A stretch of 64,000 nucleotides of DNA from Dipteris shenzhenensis (Eukaryota > Polypodiophyta > Polypodiopsida > Gleicheniales): NCBI GenBank assembly GCA_047967505.1, contig CM106539.1; one strand, given 5' to 3'. This document shows, piece after piece, positions 11,205 to 21,973 of the stretch (the stretch's first letter is position 1; every line of letters starts with the position of its first letter). The notes below the pieces were generated by a model. The model saw nothing but the letters and a program-made list of their open reading frames with translations, did not search any database and had not been told where the DNA came from. The translations under genes were made by a program, and so were the position numbers.

Positions 11205-12078
11205 TCACACCTCTATCATGAGAACCTGGAGAAGCATACGAAAGAGCATTTGCTTCAACTTTGCCCTTCCCTTTGTCCTTGTTTTTGTCATTGTGCTCTT
11301 TCTTATCCTTTGACTCCACTTTACCTGCCTTTTTGTCAGCCTATAGCTTATGACATTGACTCTTATAATGCCCTTTTTTCTCACAGTAAAAGCACACAAT
11401 GTCCTTTTTAGATATAGATTTGCTTCTAGACTTGCCTCTTTTGTCTTTATCTCTGTCCTGTTGTCTACCTCTGACATTCATAGCACTAGAGGCTTTGGAA
11501 CCTGCTCTATTTTGCCTATTCATGTCCTCCTGCATGATGGCACCCTCTACATCAGCATAGACTTGCAAATGATGAGAGTTGCTAGTGGCTGTGACAAATG
11601 TATCCCAACTGGGAGGCAAACTGACCAAGAGCAATGATGACTTAACCTCATCATCCAAATTCAGCCCATGCTGAATAACATGACTGAAAGTCTTATTAAA
11701 CTCATTCAAATGAGTCAATACAGATTGCCCTTCTCTCATTTGCAATTGCACAAGCTTCTTCAACCAAAAAACTTTGCTAGAAGCGCTTTGCTATGCATAT
11801 AATGTCCCTAATCTCTGCCATGCATCCCATGCAGTGTTCTCATTCCGAATACTCATAACAATGTCATCGCAACATGTCAACATAATAGTGGCTTTAGCAA
11901 GTGTGTTTACCCTCCACCATTCAGCATTTGTCATAGACGTAGGCTTCCTGCCTTGCTCTTGAATGGGAACATATTGGTCCTTGAGATACGGTATGCTCAT
12001 GCATTGTGTCTGCCACACATCAAAGTTGCTAGTTCCCTCTAGCTTTTTAATGTTCATCATAGATGACGAATCTGCCAT
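11205..12078 (-). pseudogene. copia-2 gag
   Basis: The start is taken as the ATG giving MADSSSMM at 12,078, which fits copia gag; an in-frame ATG lies 27 bases upstream. It shows NFDVWQTQC, a TAG near 11,790, then LVQLQMREGQSV, LPPSWDTF and the zinc knuckle CFYCEKKGHYKSQC near 11,395-11,355. Another TAG follows directly after the knuckle (CHKL-stop-ADKK). The basic tail is rich in K, D and S. Capsid/nucleocapsid role by family. Confidence 0.9.
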
Positions 12079-13387
12079 AATGTCCAAGCCACAACAACAA
12101 GACAATAATGATGTTCAAACACTTAGCTCCTTGCAAGCAATCAATGCCACCAAAGAGTGAAATGCACTACAAGTGCACAGCCTGTACAACAGGTGCCCGC
12201 ACTTAAACCAGTGCCAAAACCTTCAGCAACAAGTGAAGAATCCTTGCATACAATTGCATTGACCCAACATGGCATATGACATCCAAACTGTAGCATTTAC
12301 CAATTGCAACTGTTGCCCAAAAATTCACTGCATATGGCATCCAAAATGTAGCATTTACCAATTGCAACTGTTGCCCAAAAATTCACTGCATATGGCATCC
12401 AAAATGCCTCAAAAAACCATGCTCAAGTTTGCACTTTACGTTGTGTCAAATTTGTGTCCTGCACCAAACCTCACCCCCACTTTACCAAATGGCAAGCTCT
12501 ACCACCACATCCGGTGGGCCATGCCGAGAAGAAAATATTACAACAAATGCAAAAAACAAAATAAGGTAGAGACAAGTGCAAGAAATAGCCTCTTACTTGG
12601 TCCTTCACCGAATTGTGAAAAAATGCCAAATGACATGCGAAAAGAGCACTATATCTCATAAAGTAATGGTCGAATGGCAAAGTGATGAACAACAAACTTG
12701 TAGCAAGTTGGGAATACTCCAACTTCTCAGAAGTGAGTTGAGCCAAATTCTCCAAGGATGAGAATATATGGCAGCTCCAAAAGTGCCTGTCAAGAAAAGT
12801 GACTCACACAAAATGTTTGCAAATTTTATGAGCAGGGTTCGCCAGTGAATATCTCCCAAAAAAAATGTCAGATGGCTTTACTGTAGAAGGCAAACTTGTA
12901 GAAAATCCAAAAATCTCCAAGTCTTGTGTTGACTATGAGTCCAAATTACTGACAGAAAAAGAGAGATTAAATCTAAAAAATTACTGTCCAATAAAAAATG
13001 ACTGTTTGAGAATTTTGAAACAGCGATTTGGGGCTGTAAACGATCGAATTCGGCCAAAAAATAGCAGACCCAGGTCCAAAGGACCTGAAATTGCTCAGAG
13101 CATCGAAATTGAGTAAAATAGAGTACTTGTTTGCAAAATTTCGACGTTGTGACCAAAAACTGCCTGTAGAAGGGAGGACAAGCCAGAGATTCGTCTCTCT
13201 TATCCTCAACCACGACCAGGGTTCTCCCTCAAGACACTAGAGATTTCTTTTCCACAGCTGCAAGTAGCTCAAAGGTCTCTCACTCTTCACCTCTCTCTCA
13301 AACTCTCCAGAAAACAGAACTCCTTACTCCACCGAGTGGCTCCGGCAAGCTACTCAAGGTCATCGGGCTGCCACCAAGCTTCCCAGA
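12079..13387 (-). other. Leader of copia-2 with 58-bp tandem repeats
   Basis: About 1.3 kb of untranslated leader separates the primer-binding site from gag, a length close to that in copia-1. It contains two full and one partial copies of a 58-bp direct repeat beginning GCATATGRCATCC at 12,272, 12,330 and 12,388. No protein-coding family is recognised; frames such as 12,269-12,661 are repeat artefacts or chance. Confidence 0.75.
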
Positions 13388-13399
13388 GCTCTGATACCA
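13388..13399 (-). other. Primer-binding site of copia-2
   Basis: GCTCTGATACCA on the + strand is the complement of TGGTATCAGAGC, the initiator tRNA-Met site, three bases inside the LTR boundary. Confidence 0.93.
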
Positions 13400-13402
13400 A
13401 TT

Positions 13403-13560
13403 TGAATGGGATCGAGGACAGCAAAGGGCAACAAGAAGGAGAGGAGAACACACAATGTGGGGGTGTCAAGAGACACCAAAGAATAGGTATGCATAGTATA
13501 TATAGTGGAAGCATAGTATACTATGTACACGGGATTGGCCACATGGCCTTTACCCCAATA
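13403..13560 (-). repeat. 5' LTR of copia-2
   Basis: This 158-bp LTR matches 7769-7927 except for about five substitutions and one missing C. It is followed on the right by ATTTA, the partner of ATTCA at 7764. Confidence 0.93.
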
Positions 13561-13998
13561 ATTTACGAAGGCATTGGGCACAGAGAAGTTGCACAAGTTC
13601 AAAGGCCTGCTTGGTGTGCAGGAATTGGGATTGAGCTCAAGGGGAAGTGTTGAGATATCGAGCTCCACTCATGATATGCCAAGGTGATCATTGTGCATTT
13701 ATGTCACTGACTTGTTAGCTGCAGATGCGGTTGGTACACCGCCCATGAATAATAGCTAGATGACAGCTATCTTTATGTACTCTGATTAGTTGCTCAGTTA
13801 GTATGTCACCTTAGTTAGCTGAGTTTGGTTTGAGACCCACATATCGGGTTCACCTATTCTTTTGTACTCAGAGTTTTTGGCTTTCACAACTAAGAAGAGA
13901 AAAATTGTTTTCAACCTCCACCTTTGTGTATATTCCTCCATTGTGTATGTACGAAAGCTGCAACTAAGACTCCTTCCTTCTCTCCCACTCTCTTTACA
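13561..13998 (+). mobile_element. Outer copia, part 3: RNase H C-terminus and 3' LTR
   Basis: FTKALGTEKLHKFK resumes the RNase H tail interrupted at 7768. A polypurine run AAGGGGAAG ends at 13,647 and the LTR begins TGTTGAGATATCGAG at 13,648. It probably ends TTTACA at 13,998 (351 bp), because the DNA from about 13,999 matches element A's other LTR. The matching 5' LTR is outside the window, so its end and target duplication cannot be confirmed. Confidence 0.8.
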
Positions 13999-14084
13999 AG
14001 TGCATCGTGTGTAAAAGAAATGTGTATCATCATGATTGAGGTAATGAAGGCTTTCGTCTTCATTGGGGGTTGTAGGGTTTAGGA

Positions 14085-14355
14085 GGAGTTTAAGGGTTAG
14101 AAGGAGGTTCCAAGGTTTAGAAGGAGTTCCAGGGTTAGAAGGAGTTCCAAGGTTTAGAAGGAGGTTCCATGGGTAGAAGGAGTTCTAGAGTTTAGAAGAG
14201 ATTCCAAGATTTAGAAGGAGTTCCAAGGTTTAGAAGGAGTTCCAAGGTTGGAAGGAGTTCCAAGGTTTAGAAGGAGGTTCCAGGGTTAGAAGGAGTTCCA
14301 AGGTTTAGAAGGAGTTCCAAGGTTTAGAAGGAATTCCAAGGTTAGAAGGAGGATC
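14085..14355. repeat. Minisatellite, 19-20-bp unit
   Basis: About 14 imperfect copies of TTTAGAAGGAGTTCCAAGG occur head to tail. No coding potential. Confidence 0.93.
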
Positions 14356-14489
14356 CAAGGTTTAGGGTAGAGTACATGGTGGAGAACTCATCTCCCTCAT
14401 AGATCATGGAGTTTAAGGGCTGAGAAACAAAGGGTTTAGGGGTGGCATAGGAGTGGGAGAGGAAGAAGGTGTAAGAGCATGGGGGAAAG

Positions 14490-14615
14490 AAGAGAGAGGA
14501 GGGAGGAGGAGGAGGAGGAGGAGGAGGAGGAGAAGGAAGGAGGAGGAGGAAGAGGGAGGAGGAGGAGGAGGAGGGAGGAGGAGGAGAAGGAGGAAGGAGG
14601 AGAGGGAGAGGATGG
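14490..14615. repeat. (GGA)n-rich purine tract
   Basis: Nearly pure purine on the + strand, mostly GGA/GAG repeats. The Pro/Ser/Leu-rich and Arg/Glu/Gly-rich frames across it are composition artefacts. Confidence 0.93.
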
Positions 14616-14783
14616 GTTGCAAGGTTGGAGGTGTGGGGAGGAGGAGTTGCAAGGTTAGGACATGCTTTTGGACGTGGAGTGCAAGGAAGCATGGACACTT
14701 GAGACAATTGCTTGGAATACCAAAGTAGAACTCAACACAAAGCCCTAAAGAGTATGGGCTTCATTCCATTATGAGGTATTTAT

Positions 14784-14795
14784 ACAAGTTGGAGA
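14784..14795 (-). promoter_or_regulatory. TATA box in the putative LTR of element A
   Basis: TTGTATAAATACCTC on the - strand is a good plant TATA box. Its position downstream of repeats and upstream of the LTR segment shared with 22,150 suits an LTR promoter. Confidence 0.5.
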
Positions 14796-14849
14796 GCTTC
14801 TCTCTCTGCATGTAGGAAGTGTAACACATTCTCTCTCTACATGTAGAAC

Positions 14850-15455
14850 TCGCATGTAGAACTTGCATGTACAAGTCGTATGTAGGAGTTGCATGTAGAA
14901 CTTGCATGTACAAGTCGCATGTAGGAGTTGCATGTAGAACTTGCATGTACAAGTCGCATGTAGGAGTTGCATGTAGAAGTCGCATGTAGAATTTGCATGT
15001 AGAACTTGCATGTACAAGTCGCATGTAGGAGTTGCATGTAGAACTTGCATGTATAAGTCGCATGTAGGAGGTGCATGTAGAAGTCGTATGTAGAACTTGC
15101 ATGTAGAACTCGTATGTAGAACTTTCATGTAGAACTCGCATGTAGAACTCGCATGTACAACTCGTATGTAGAACTTGCATGTACAAGTTGCATATAGGAG
15201 TCGCACGTAGAAATTGTATGTAGAACTTGCATGTAGAACTCGCATGTACAACTCATATGTAGAACTTGCATGTACAAGTCGCATGTAGGAGTTGCATGTA
15301 GAAGTCATATGTAGAACCTGCATGTAGAACTCGCATGTACAACTCGTATGTAAAACTTGCATGTAGAACTCACACGTACAACTCGCATGTAGGAGTTGCA
15401 TGTAGGCATTGTATGTAGAAGTCGTATGTAGAACTTGCATGTAGAACATGCAAGT
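14850..15455. repeat. 13-bp tandem repeat array
   Basis: About 46 units of the type CATGTAGAACTTG, CATGTACAAGTCG or CATGTAGGAGTTG occur. Because 13 is not a multiple of 3 and the - strand unit lacks stops, all three - frames stay open and encode a repeating 13-residue pattern. These are not genes. Confidence 0.95.
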
Positions 15456-15666
15456 TGGATTTCTAAGAGGGATTATTTCTAGCCTTATGCAAGTACAAGT
15501 GAAGCTTTGCCACTACTCTACACACACATTCTGTTCTACATAAGTCCATGTTGGCACAGAGACAACATACTCCCAGATCCATTTTATTACCCATCCTCGG
15601 GGTATGGCTGATTGCGACACGTACTTGGGTTGCCATGCTTTTAATCTAGTGGCTGTGGAACTTGTG

Positions 15667-18600
15667 TCATGCCAGTCGATTCTGCTGTAAAGCCTTAGCA
15701 CCATACATTTTTTGCACAGTTTCCAGGTAGCTTGTATCCACCATTTGCTCGAACAAAGATATGTGGCATGCTTCTAAGAAGATCACTCTTTGATAGAGTT
15801 GGCTTATAATGTGAGCATCGACCCTTTCATTGGGATTAAAGCTGAGTGGAGGCAAATGGGAATCAAGGTAACAAGGGACCTCTAGAATGAATTCCAATGT
15901 TTTACAAAATATAGCACCGAGGCGAAGGAAGCGATCAATGTTGCTGTGCTCGGACCATTGTGCCTTGGACATTCCATTCTAAACCAGAGTAGGGTTTGAT
16001 CATTGGCCAATTAATGGTTTGATCTTCAGCCAAAGTGTGTATGTTAGCTTCCCATTTTTTACGCCATGGAACTGCATGGAATTTGGAATGGGTTCTGAGA
16101 CATGGAGGTGCCTGTAGGTGCTCCTTCAAGAAGATTACATTAAAGAGCTTGGGGTGGCAGCAGTGAGGTTGTGGATCCAACTTACTAATCCAACCTTCAC
16201 TAATTTGATGCTAACAAAGGTTGGTAGGAAAGTTGTCCAGGGTCCATCCCCCTCGAGTTTTCATATCAGGATATTTTCTCCAAAATTCCTTGATGGGGTT
16301 ACTGGGAAGTGGAATCTCATCAAAATCATACCCATCATTGGAACTTGGCATGGGTGTACGAATTGGATTATCTGGATCCTGATATTCAAAATCAAATACT
16401 GTGTCATTTTCTGCTGATGGAAGCACAAGTACTGTCGAAGGTGATGAGGGGGCAGGGAGAGAATCTGGGGACATGGGGTAGAAATATGGCAGAGTGTTAG
16501 TTGCAGAAGGGGGAGCAGAGGGGAGGGGGGGAAGAACTAGGCAAATGGTTTGAGCAGCTTGGTAATCCTGAAGGGTAGGATTAGCAAGGGAGGGGGAAAA
16601 GCTAGGTGTGAGGGGCTCGTAACTTTGTGACTGTTGGGTTAGTTGAAAATGGTGAGAGGCATGAGCAAAGAGACGATGGAGGGAATAGATGTTGGATGGA
16701 GCTCAAGGAAGGTTAAGAGGGTGGTAGCAGCAAGGGTAAGGGAGGTTATGATGTTGGCAGAAAGAGTGGTTAGATATGGAAAGTTGGATGTGAGATAGGC
16801 CCTGTCATCTTTTGACACTTCTTTTTGCTGGTGCAATGGGATGATCAGCTACATGGGTGGGATGTCAATTATGCCGTGCCTTGCAAATAATAGGGATGGC
16901 CTTTGTAGCAATGGCAACAAACCTACAATGATGCTGAGGGGAGCACTACCCATGAGGCAGACATATGCAATGAAAGCATCTATCCTGAGTGTTATAACCC
17001 GGCATGTGTAGATAAGCAAAATATATTTTTCTCATCTTCGGACAAGTCTTGGCAAATCATGCACAGGGTTTTGGTCCCAATGGAATGTTCCCATTTGATT
17101 GTTGGATGAGTAGATATGATCCTGATTTGGAGTAGCTTCCATTGGATAAGCACGCGTGCGTTGAGGTGATGTTTCCCTTGTAGAGTAGCCACAAGCTCTT
17201 GGTATACCACCGTTGTGCATTGAAGTGGGGTTTCAGTGGTGTTGTCTTCCAATGCCTCACTGTTGTGCACTAGCAATTGGAGTTCAAGCTTGGAGATGAC
17301 TATCTTTTGGGAGTGCATCTCATTCATTTTTTCTTTGTATTGATGGTAGATGGTTGTATAGGCCTCCTTAAGCTTTCTCATTTGCAAGGTGACCTTTGCC
17401 TGTTAAGGAATATCTTCAGTGGTATTGGACCATTGGTCCAAGACTTGTGCTTGTGAAGTATTGGCCTCTTGAGCGGTTGCAAGTTGGTCTTTTAAGATTC
17501 TGCATTCCCGTGTCATCTAGTCAATGCTGAAGGCAGGCACTGCCAAAGATTGTTTCATTTCTTCAAGCTTGTCTTTGCAATCTTGGAGCTCTTCTTCTTT
17601 GTGAATTAGAGTTAGTCGAGCTTGTGCCACTACCTTCGTCTATTGAGGATATGTGGATGTCAAGGAGTTATAGTAGGTCTGTAGGATTGCCGTTGCTTGT
17701 ACTGCTTTTGTCAGTTGCTTGAATTTGGTGGAGGTTGGAGGTCACATCCCTCATTGCCTTTTCTTGAGCTTGGAGAGCTTGGTTCATGCGCACTTCTTCT
17801 ATCTCCTTCTCATCTATCTATGCCTAGAGTGCCTTGACCTCTATGGCGATTGCTTGGAATTGGTCTTCGATTTCTGTTGCAGTCTATCTTCCCAATTCCC
17901 TTGCATATTCTTTATTGGCCAAGCTAGTGAATAGTTTTGACATTTGGATCATTTGGCTAGCTTGATGTTGGAGAATGACAGATGGCGATGAGGTCTAGCG
18001 ATACTATTGATACAAGTGGTGCCTATGTAGCCAACGCGATGATTTTGTAGTACTTGGGGGAGGTTGTTCCAATAGTATTTTAGTCCCTTGTGTACAATAG
18101 TCATACTCTTGATCTCGCAGTAGCTCCCCTTGTGGCTCATCGACTTCATGGCATCGATGGGTGGTTCTAGTACTTATGTAGCCTTAGGCTTTGGTGCCGA
18201 TCTTTCCTCAGGTTGTGGTGCCGATCTTGCCTCAATCTGGTTGTTGTTGTTGTTGGAGATATATTAGTTGTAGTTGTGCACCGAGTTGTAGCATCTCTTG
18301 GGGCAATTCCGCATTCCTAACCTCCAAAATAGGTATTTCTTCTAAGACAGTTGCACCTATGAATATGATAGTAGGAGAAGTTGGTGACGGCTCCCATACT
18401 GGTGAGAAGGGTACGTCCAACTCCTCAATTGGTTTTGGTGATTGGGGCAGAGTCATTTCTCTTTCTTGTAGTTCTTTTTTGATGATTATAGCCAATAAGT
18501 GTGGAATTTTACATTTTTGGCATAAAGAACCCTCTAGTTTCTTTGTCAAGAAGATGACTAAGTGTTGGACCCAGTCTTGTTTTAGCTTCCTACTTAGCAA

Positions 18601-19325
18601 AACAAATGTGTGGAGTGGAAGGGATTGATTTCTACTGCACTTAACCCCCAGGATTGTGGATAGGAATTGTGCTGCTTCCTTAAGGTGATGGTCAAGGATT
18701 GTGCGAAGCAATATGTCATCTCTATGGATCAGTGTGCCCTTGGTGAGGAGAGATTGTACTTCGATAAAATTTGCATCAGCAAGTCGTTTAGGGTATTTGG
18801 CACCTTGTGTTGGTAGTGAGAAAGCTCTTTGAGTGACTGTACTGTCGAGGATAATGTTTAGTTTGCTATGATGTACAGTGATTGTACCATACTTGCCAAC
18901 CTTTGCATTGCTGGAGTGGTAAGGATGGAGAAAATCCTTGATGTATTCGGTCATTGTAGGAGTGTCCTTCAAGGATTTTAGGCTCTCATGCAAACTGCCT
19001 AGACTCCTTTGCTCTAAGTAAGATGTTGCTTCCTAGGAAAGAGCATAAGTCGATGTGGGTGGCCAAACAAGTTCCACTGACTGGGCCCCTGCAATGACTG
19101 TGTAGGTCCTTGGTTATGCACTGAATCCTCTTCAGAGCTATCGCTCTGGACCACGAATGGCTGTGGTCGCTGTGGTTGAGAGGATGTAGATGGTTGCAAA
19201 CTTTGGAGGGGGTCTCGTGGTTGAGGCGGTGGGCTCTTTCTATGCATCCTCTTTAGTGGCGGCATCTTTTTGAACTTGCATCCATGTGTATGAGGTGTAC
19301 CATTGATCATTAGATTTGTTGGCAT
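15667..19325 (-). pseudogene. Element A post-integrase ORF (unknown function), decayed
   Basis: I do not recognise the family. Reading the - strand from 19,325: a Pro/Gln/Ser-rich start (MPTNLMINGTPHTH); a 253-codon open block (18,993-18,232) with HESLKSLKD, LKEAAQFLSTIL and KLKQDWVQHLVIFLT; a frameshifted middle; a helical, charged block (17,387-16,992) with KLKEAYTTIYHQYKEK and VYQELVATLQGKHHL; a block NFPYLTTLSANIITSL (about 16,800); a Pro/Ser-rich part (16,474-16,211); and a last block (15,972-15,667). Total length is near 1,200 codons if intact. The same blocks recur downstream of integrase in elements B and C. An env-like or other accessory ORF is possible; no transmembrane segment or signal peptide is obvious. 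Confidence 0.7.
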
Positions 19326-19625
19326 ACCGGTATGACCTTTCTATGTGTGTGTGAGAGATCTTATTTTTATACATGCTTTGAGAGTGTGGAATGAAAGTGT
19401 GTGGTACAATTATTCATGCAATCATCTATGTGTCTAAGCGAAAGCGTGTGAGTGCACATGTCCTAGGAGCTAGGTATGGATAGCTATATGCTTTTTTTGT
19501 TGCTGGGATTTTCATAGGGCAGCTACTCAGGCATCACTTCTGAGCCCTAGGTTAAAATCAAATGATGCTACCTATATGTGCAAAGACGTACATATGCAAG
19601 TGAGTGCTCATGATACAATCTAATC

Positions 19626-20260
19626 CTAACTAAGGAAGACTTGGTTTCCCAAATCTTCGCTTTTGTTGGGGATGACTTGTGTGTTGATGCAAAAGCGCTT
19701 CAGTCGGCTCCCGTTTATTGTTGTGTTGAATTGGACTCCATCCAATGTTTTTAGCAGTACAGCTCCGATGGGATTCATCTTTCGTACTCGGTAGGGTCCT
19801 TGACCTAGATACTTCAATTTCCCCTTGTGTACTTTGGCATTGTATAATAGGACTAAGTATCCTTCCTTGATGTCTTTAGCTTTCAGATTTCTATCAAACC
19901 ATGCCTTTCTTCTGTGTTTTTCTTTTGTCATGGCATGGTAGGTAGCTAGTCTTGTCTCTGTATGCTTCTCCAACTGATAGAGCCTTTCTTTCAAGGATTC
20001 ATGGCCTCCCATGCGTTCTTGTAGTGCTATGTGTAGACTTGGTATTACAAATTTGAGTGGGACCACAACTTCAAGGCCGTACACCAATTGAAAAGGTGTG
20101 TTCCATGTACTTATCTTGAATGTGGTTCTATATGCCCATAAGGTTGCATTCAGTTTCTCTACCCAATTAGAACGCTGTGGTTCTACTACCTTGGTGAGGA
20201 TAATGCATATTATTTTGTTGGTGGATTCGGCCTGGCCATTCGCGCAGGGGGGTTTCTGTG
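19626..20260 (-). pseudogene. Element A integrase C-terminal part
   Basis: From NGQAESTNK (the last catalytic E) through WVEKLNATLWAYRTT, NTPFQLVYGLEVVVP, the RRKAWFDRNLKAKDI and GYLVLLYN region to YLGQGPYRVRKM, this is the Ty3 integrase core end and C-terminal domain. It matches element B (26,150-26,765) nearly residue for residue. The N-terminal part is missing: upstream of about 20,240 the sequence turns into G-rich repeat. The frame is open for about 205 codons. Confidence 0.93.
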
Positions 20261-20601
20261 TGGCGGCGAGGGGGGGGTTTTGCATGGGAGGATGCAAGGG
20301 AGGGGAGGGAAAAGGGGACGAGGCAGAGTGGGTGCGCAGGGGAGGGGAGGGGAGAGGGGACGGGGGCGTAGGGGGGGCACAGGGGAGAGGAGCGGGGGTG
20401 AGAGTGGGGAGGGTTGGAGGGGAAGGGGAGGGATAGATAAGATTGGTGGGGGGCGAGTGGGTAGGGCTCAGGTGACGGGGTGGGCAAGGGGCATATGGGT
20501 AGGCTACGGGGCATGGGCGGTGGGGCAGGGCGACGAGTGGCGGGTGTAGGTGACGAGCAGCAGGTCTGTAGGGGGGTTCGACAGGGGGGTTGTGGTGAGG
20601 G

Positions 20602-20632
<31 letters not shown>

Positions 20633-20662
20633 GGGGGGGAGGGGGAGAGAGAGAGAGGGGGA

Positions 20663-20721
<59 letters not shown>

Positions 20722-20781
20722 ATGAGAGAGAAGAGGGAGGGGGGAAAGAGAGAGAGAGAGAGAAAGAAAGAGAGAGGGGGA

Positions 20782-20822
<41 letters not shown>

Positions 20823-21340
20823 GAGAGAGAAGAGGGAGGGGGAGGGAAAGAGAGAGAGAGAGGGGTGAAGGGGGGAGGGGATGGAGGGGGGAGGGGGTGG
20901 TGGAGATGGAGGGGGGAGGGGGGGAGGGGGAGATGGAGGGGGGGAGGAGATGGGGGGGAAAGGGGGTGGTGGAGATGGAGGGGGGGAGGGGGTGGTGGTG
21001 GAGATGGAGGGGGGAGGAGGGGAGGGGGGAGGGGGTGGTGGAGATGGAGGGGGGGAGGGTGTGGTGGAGATGGAGTGAGGAGGGGGGGAGGGGGAGATGG
21101 AGAGGGGAGGGGGGGAGGGGGTGGTGGAGATGGAGGGGGTGGTGGAGATGGAGGGGGGAGGGGGAGATGAAGGGGGGAGGGGGTGGTGGAGATGGAGGGG
21201 GGGAGGGGGTGGTGGAGATGGAGGGGGGAGGGGGAGATGGAGGGGGTAGGGGGGGAGGGGGTGGTGGAGATGGAGGGGGGAGGGGGTGGTGGAAATGGGA
21301 GGGGGAAAAGAAAAAGAAGAAGAAGAAAACTTAACGGACA
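20240..21340. repeat. Purine-rich low-complexity block (GA)n and G-rich units
   Basis: About 1.1 kb of almost uninterrupted + strand purine after 20,600: (GA)n runs at 20,600-20,870, then roughly 35-bp units built on GGTGGTGGAGATGGAGGG with long G runs to 21,300. From 20,240 to 20,600 it is G-rich but mixed. It replaces the part of element A where gag-pol should be. Long frames on both strands are composition artefacts. Confidence 0.93.
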
Positions 21341-21954
21341 GAAATCCAAAGGGAGGAAGAGGTGGTCACTTGAACGATCTCCAAGTCTTTCTCGATGTCA
21401 CGGGATTGTTGAGCTACAATGGACAGTGGGTGGATGGCTAGGTTATTGCTACGAGATGGGCTCGAAGTCACTTACAATGTGAGGATGGGAGTAAGGTGGT
21501 GGTCGATGGAGAGGGAGGAGTGTCTTGCATAGGGCTCAGAATGAAGAAGAGGATGGAGGCAAAATGTGAAAGATGAAGAATGAGGGGGTGGAGTGGGTTT
21601 TTATAGGAAATGAGTTTAGGTTTAGGGTTAAACCCTAAACTCTTCCCGAGCCATAACTTTTTATGGATGGCTCGGTTTGCTCTTCTGTAAAAAGGTGAAA
21701 TGATCAAAATTGCAAGCTCTACACATTCGTGTCCACTACCTAGCTGATTGTTTATCAAGTGGCTTCTATTTAAGAAATTAAAAAAATTTCATAAGGTAGG
21801 AGCCCAAGGTTGATGCTTGGGGCAGATATGTTTCACTAGAAATGGAAATTTTTTTAAACTCTCCTTGCCCTTGAGTGTTATGTTCATGAAAGTTTGAAGT
21901 AGTTTGTTTTTTAGAGATACCTGCATATGTTTACTCATTACTTGAGACACTAGT
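21341..21954 (-). other. Non-coding part of element A
   Basis: No protein is recognised. A TATAAAAA box on the - strand lies near 21,600-21,607, followed by CT-rich sequence. A frame at 22,001-21,789 has no family resemblance. It could be leader or a piece of another LTR. Confidence 0.4.
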
Positions 21955-21973
21955 CTCCCTGACAGTGGTGCCA
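21955..21973 (-). other. Possible primer-binding site of element A
   Basis: On the - strand, TGGCACCACTGTCAGGGAG sits two bases after a CA dinucleotide that could end an LTR. It resembles the TGGCGCCGTTGTCGGGGA type of Ty3 primer site with every CpG changed. Proposed, not proven. Confidence 0.45.

Larger units (their letters stand above)
7769..13560 (-). mobile_element. Complete Ty1/copia retrotransposon (copia-2), nested in the outer copia
   Basis: A 5.8-kb element in reverse orientation. LTRs lie at 7769-7927 and 13403-13560 and differ by about five substitutions and one indel. The target duplication is ATTCA (7764-7768) against ATTTA (13561-13565). The primer-binding site, read on the - strand next to the right LTR, again matches initiator tRNA-Met (13388-13399). 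Gag, protease, integrase, RT and RNase H follow in copia order on the - strand. It is a sister family of copia-1: the polypurine tract is the same (AAGTGGGAGGT) and both proteins end in MGIG. Stops and frameshifts make it non-coding. LTR divergence makes it older than copia-1. Confidence 0.96.
13999..15470 (-). repeat. Putative 3' LTR of element A, rich in tandem repeats
   Basis: Read on the - strand, this holds 13-bp repeats (15,455-14,850), a TATAAATA box (about 14,793-14,786), a pyrimidine-rich stretch (14,610-14,470), a 19-20-bp minisatellite (14,355-14,085) and the segment shared with 22,150-22,233. This order fits a U3-R-U5 layout with a promoter. The outer copia cuts its U5 end. The exact outer end near 15,470 is not determined. 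Confidence 0.5.

Noticed and set aside
14769-15449. A 226-codon Cys/Tyr/His-rich open frame on the - strand, resembling a secreted repeat protein.
   Set aside because: It is a translation of the 13-bp array; all three - frames give the same repeating peptide and there is no unique sequence.
14850-15455. A CRISPR-like array (regular short repeats).
   Set aside because: There are no unique spacers; the 13-bp units abut directly, and the genome is plant nuclear.
20504-21349. A 281-codon Pro/Ser/Leu-rich frame (-) and a 206-codon Arg/Glu/Gly-rich frame (+).
   Set aside because: Both come from the purine-rich low-complexity block; no stop codons can form in such composition.
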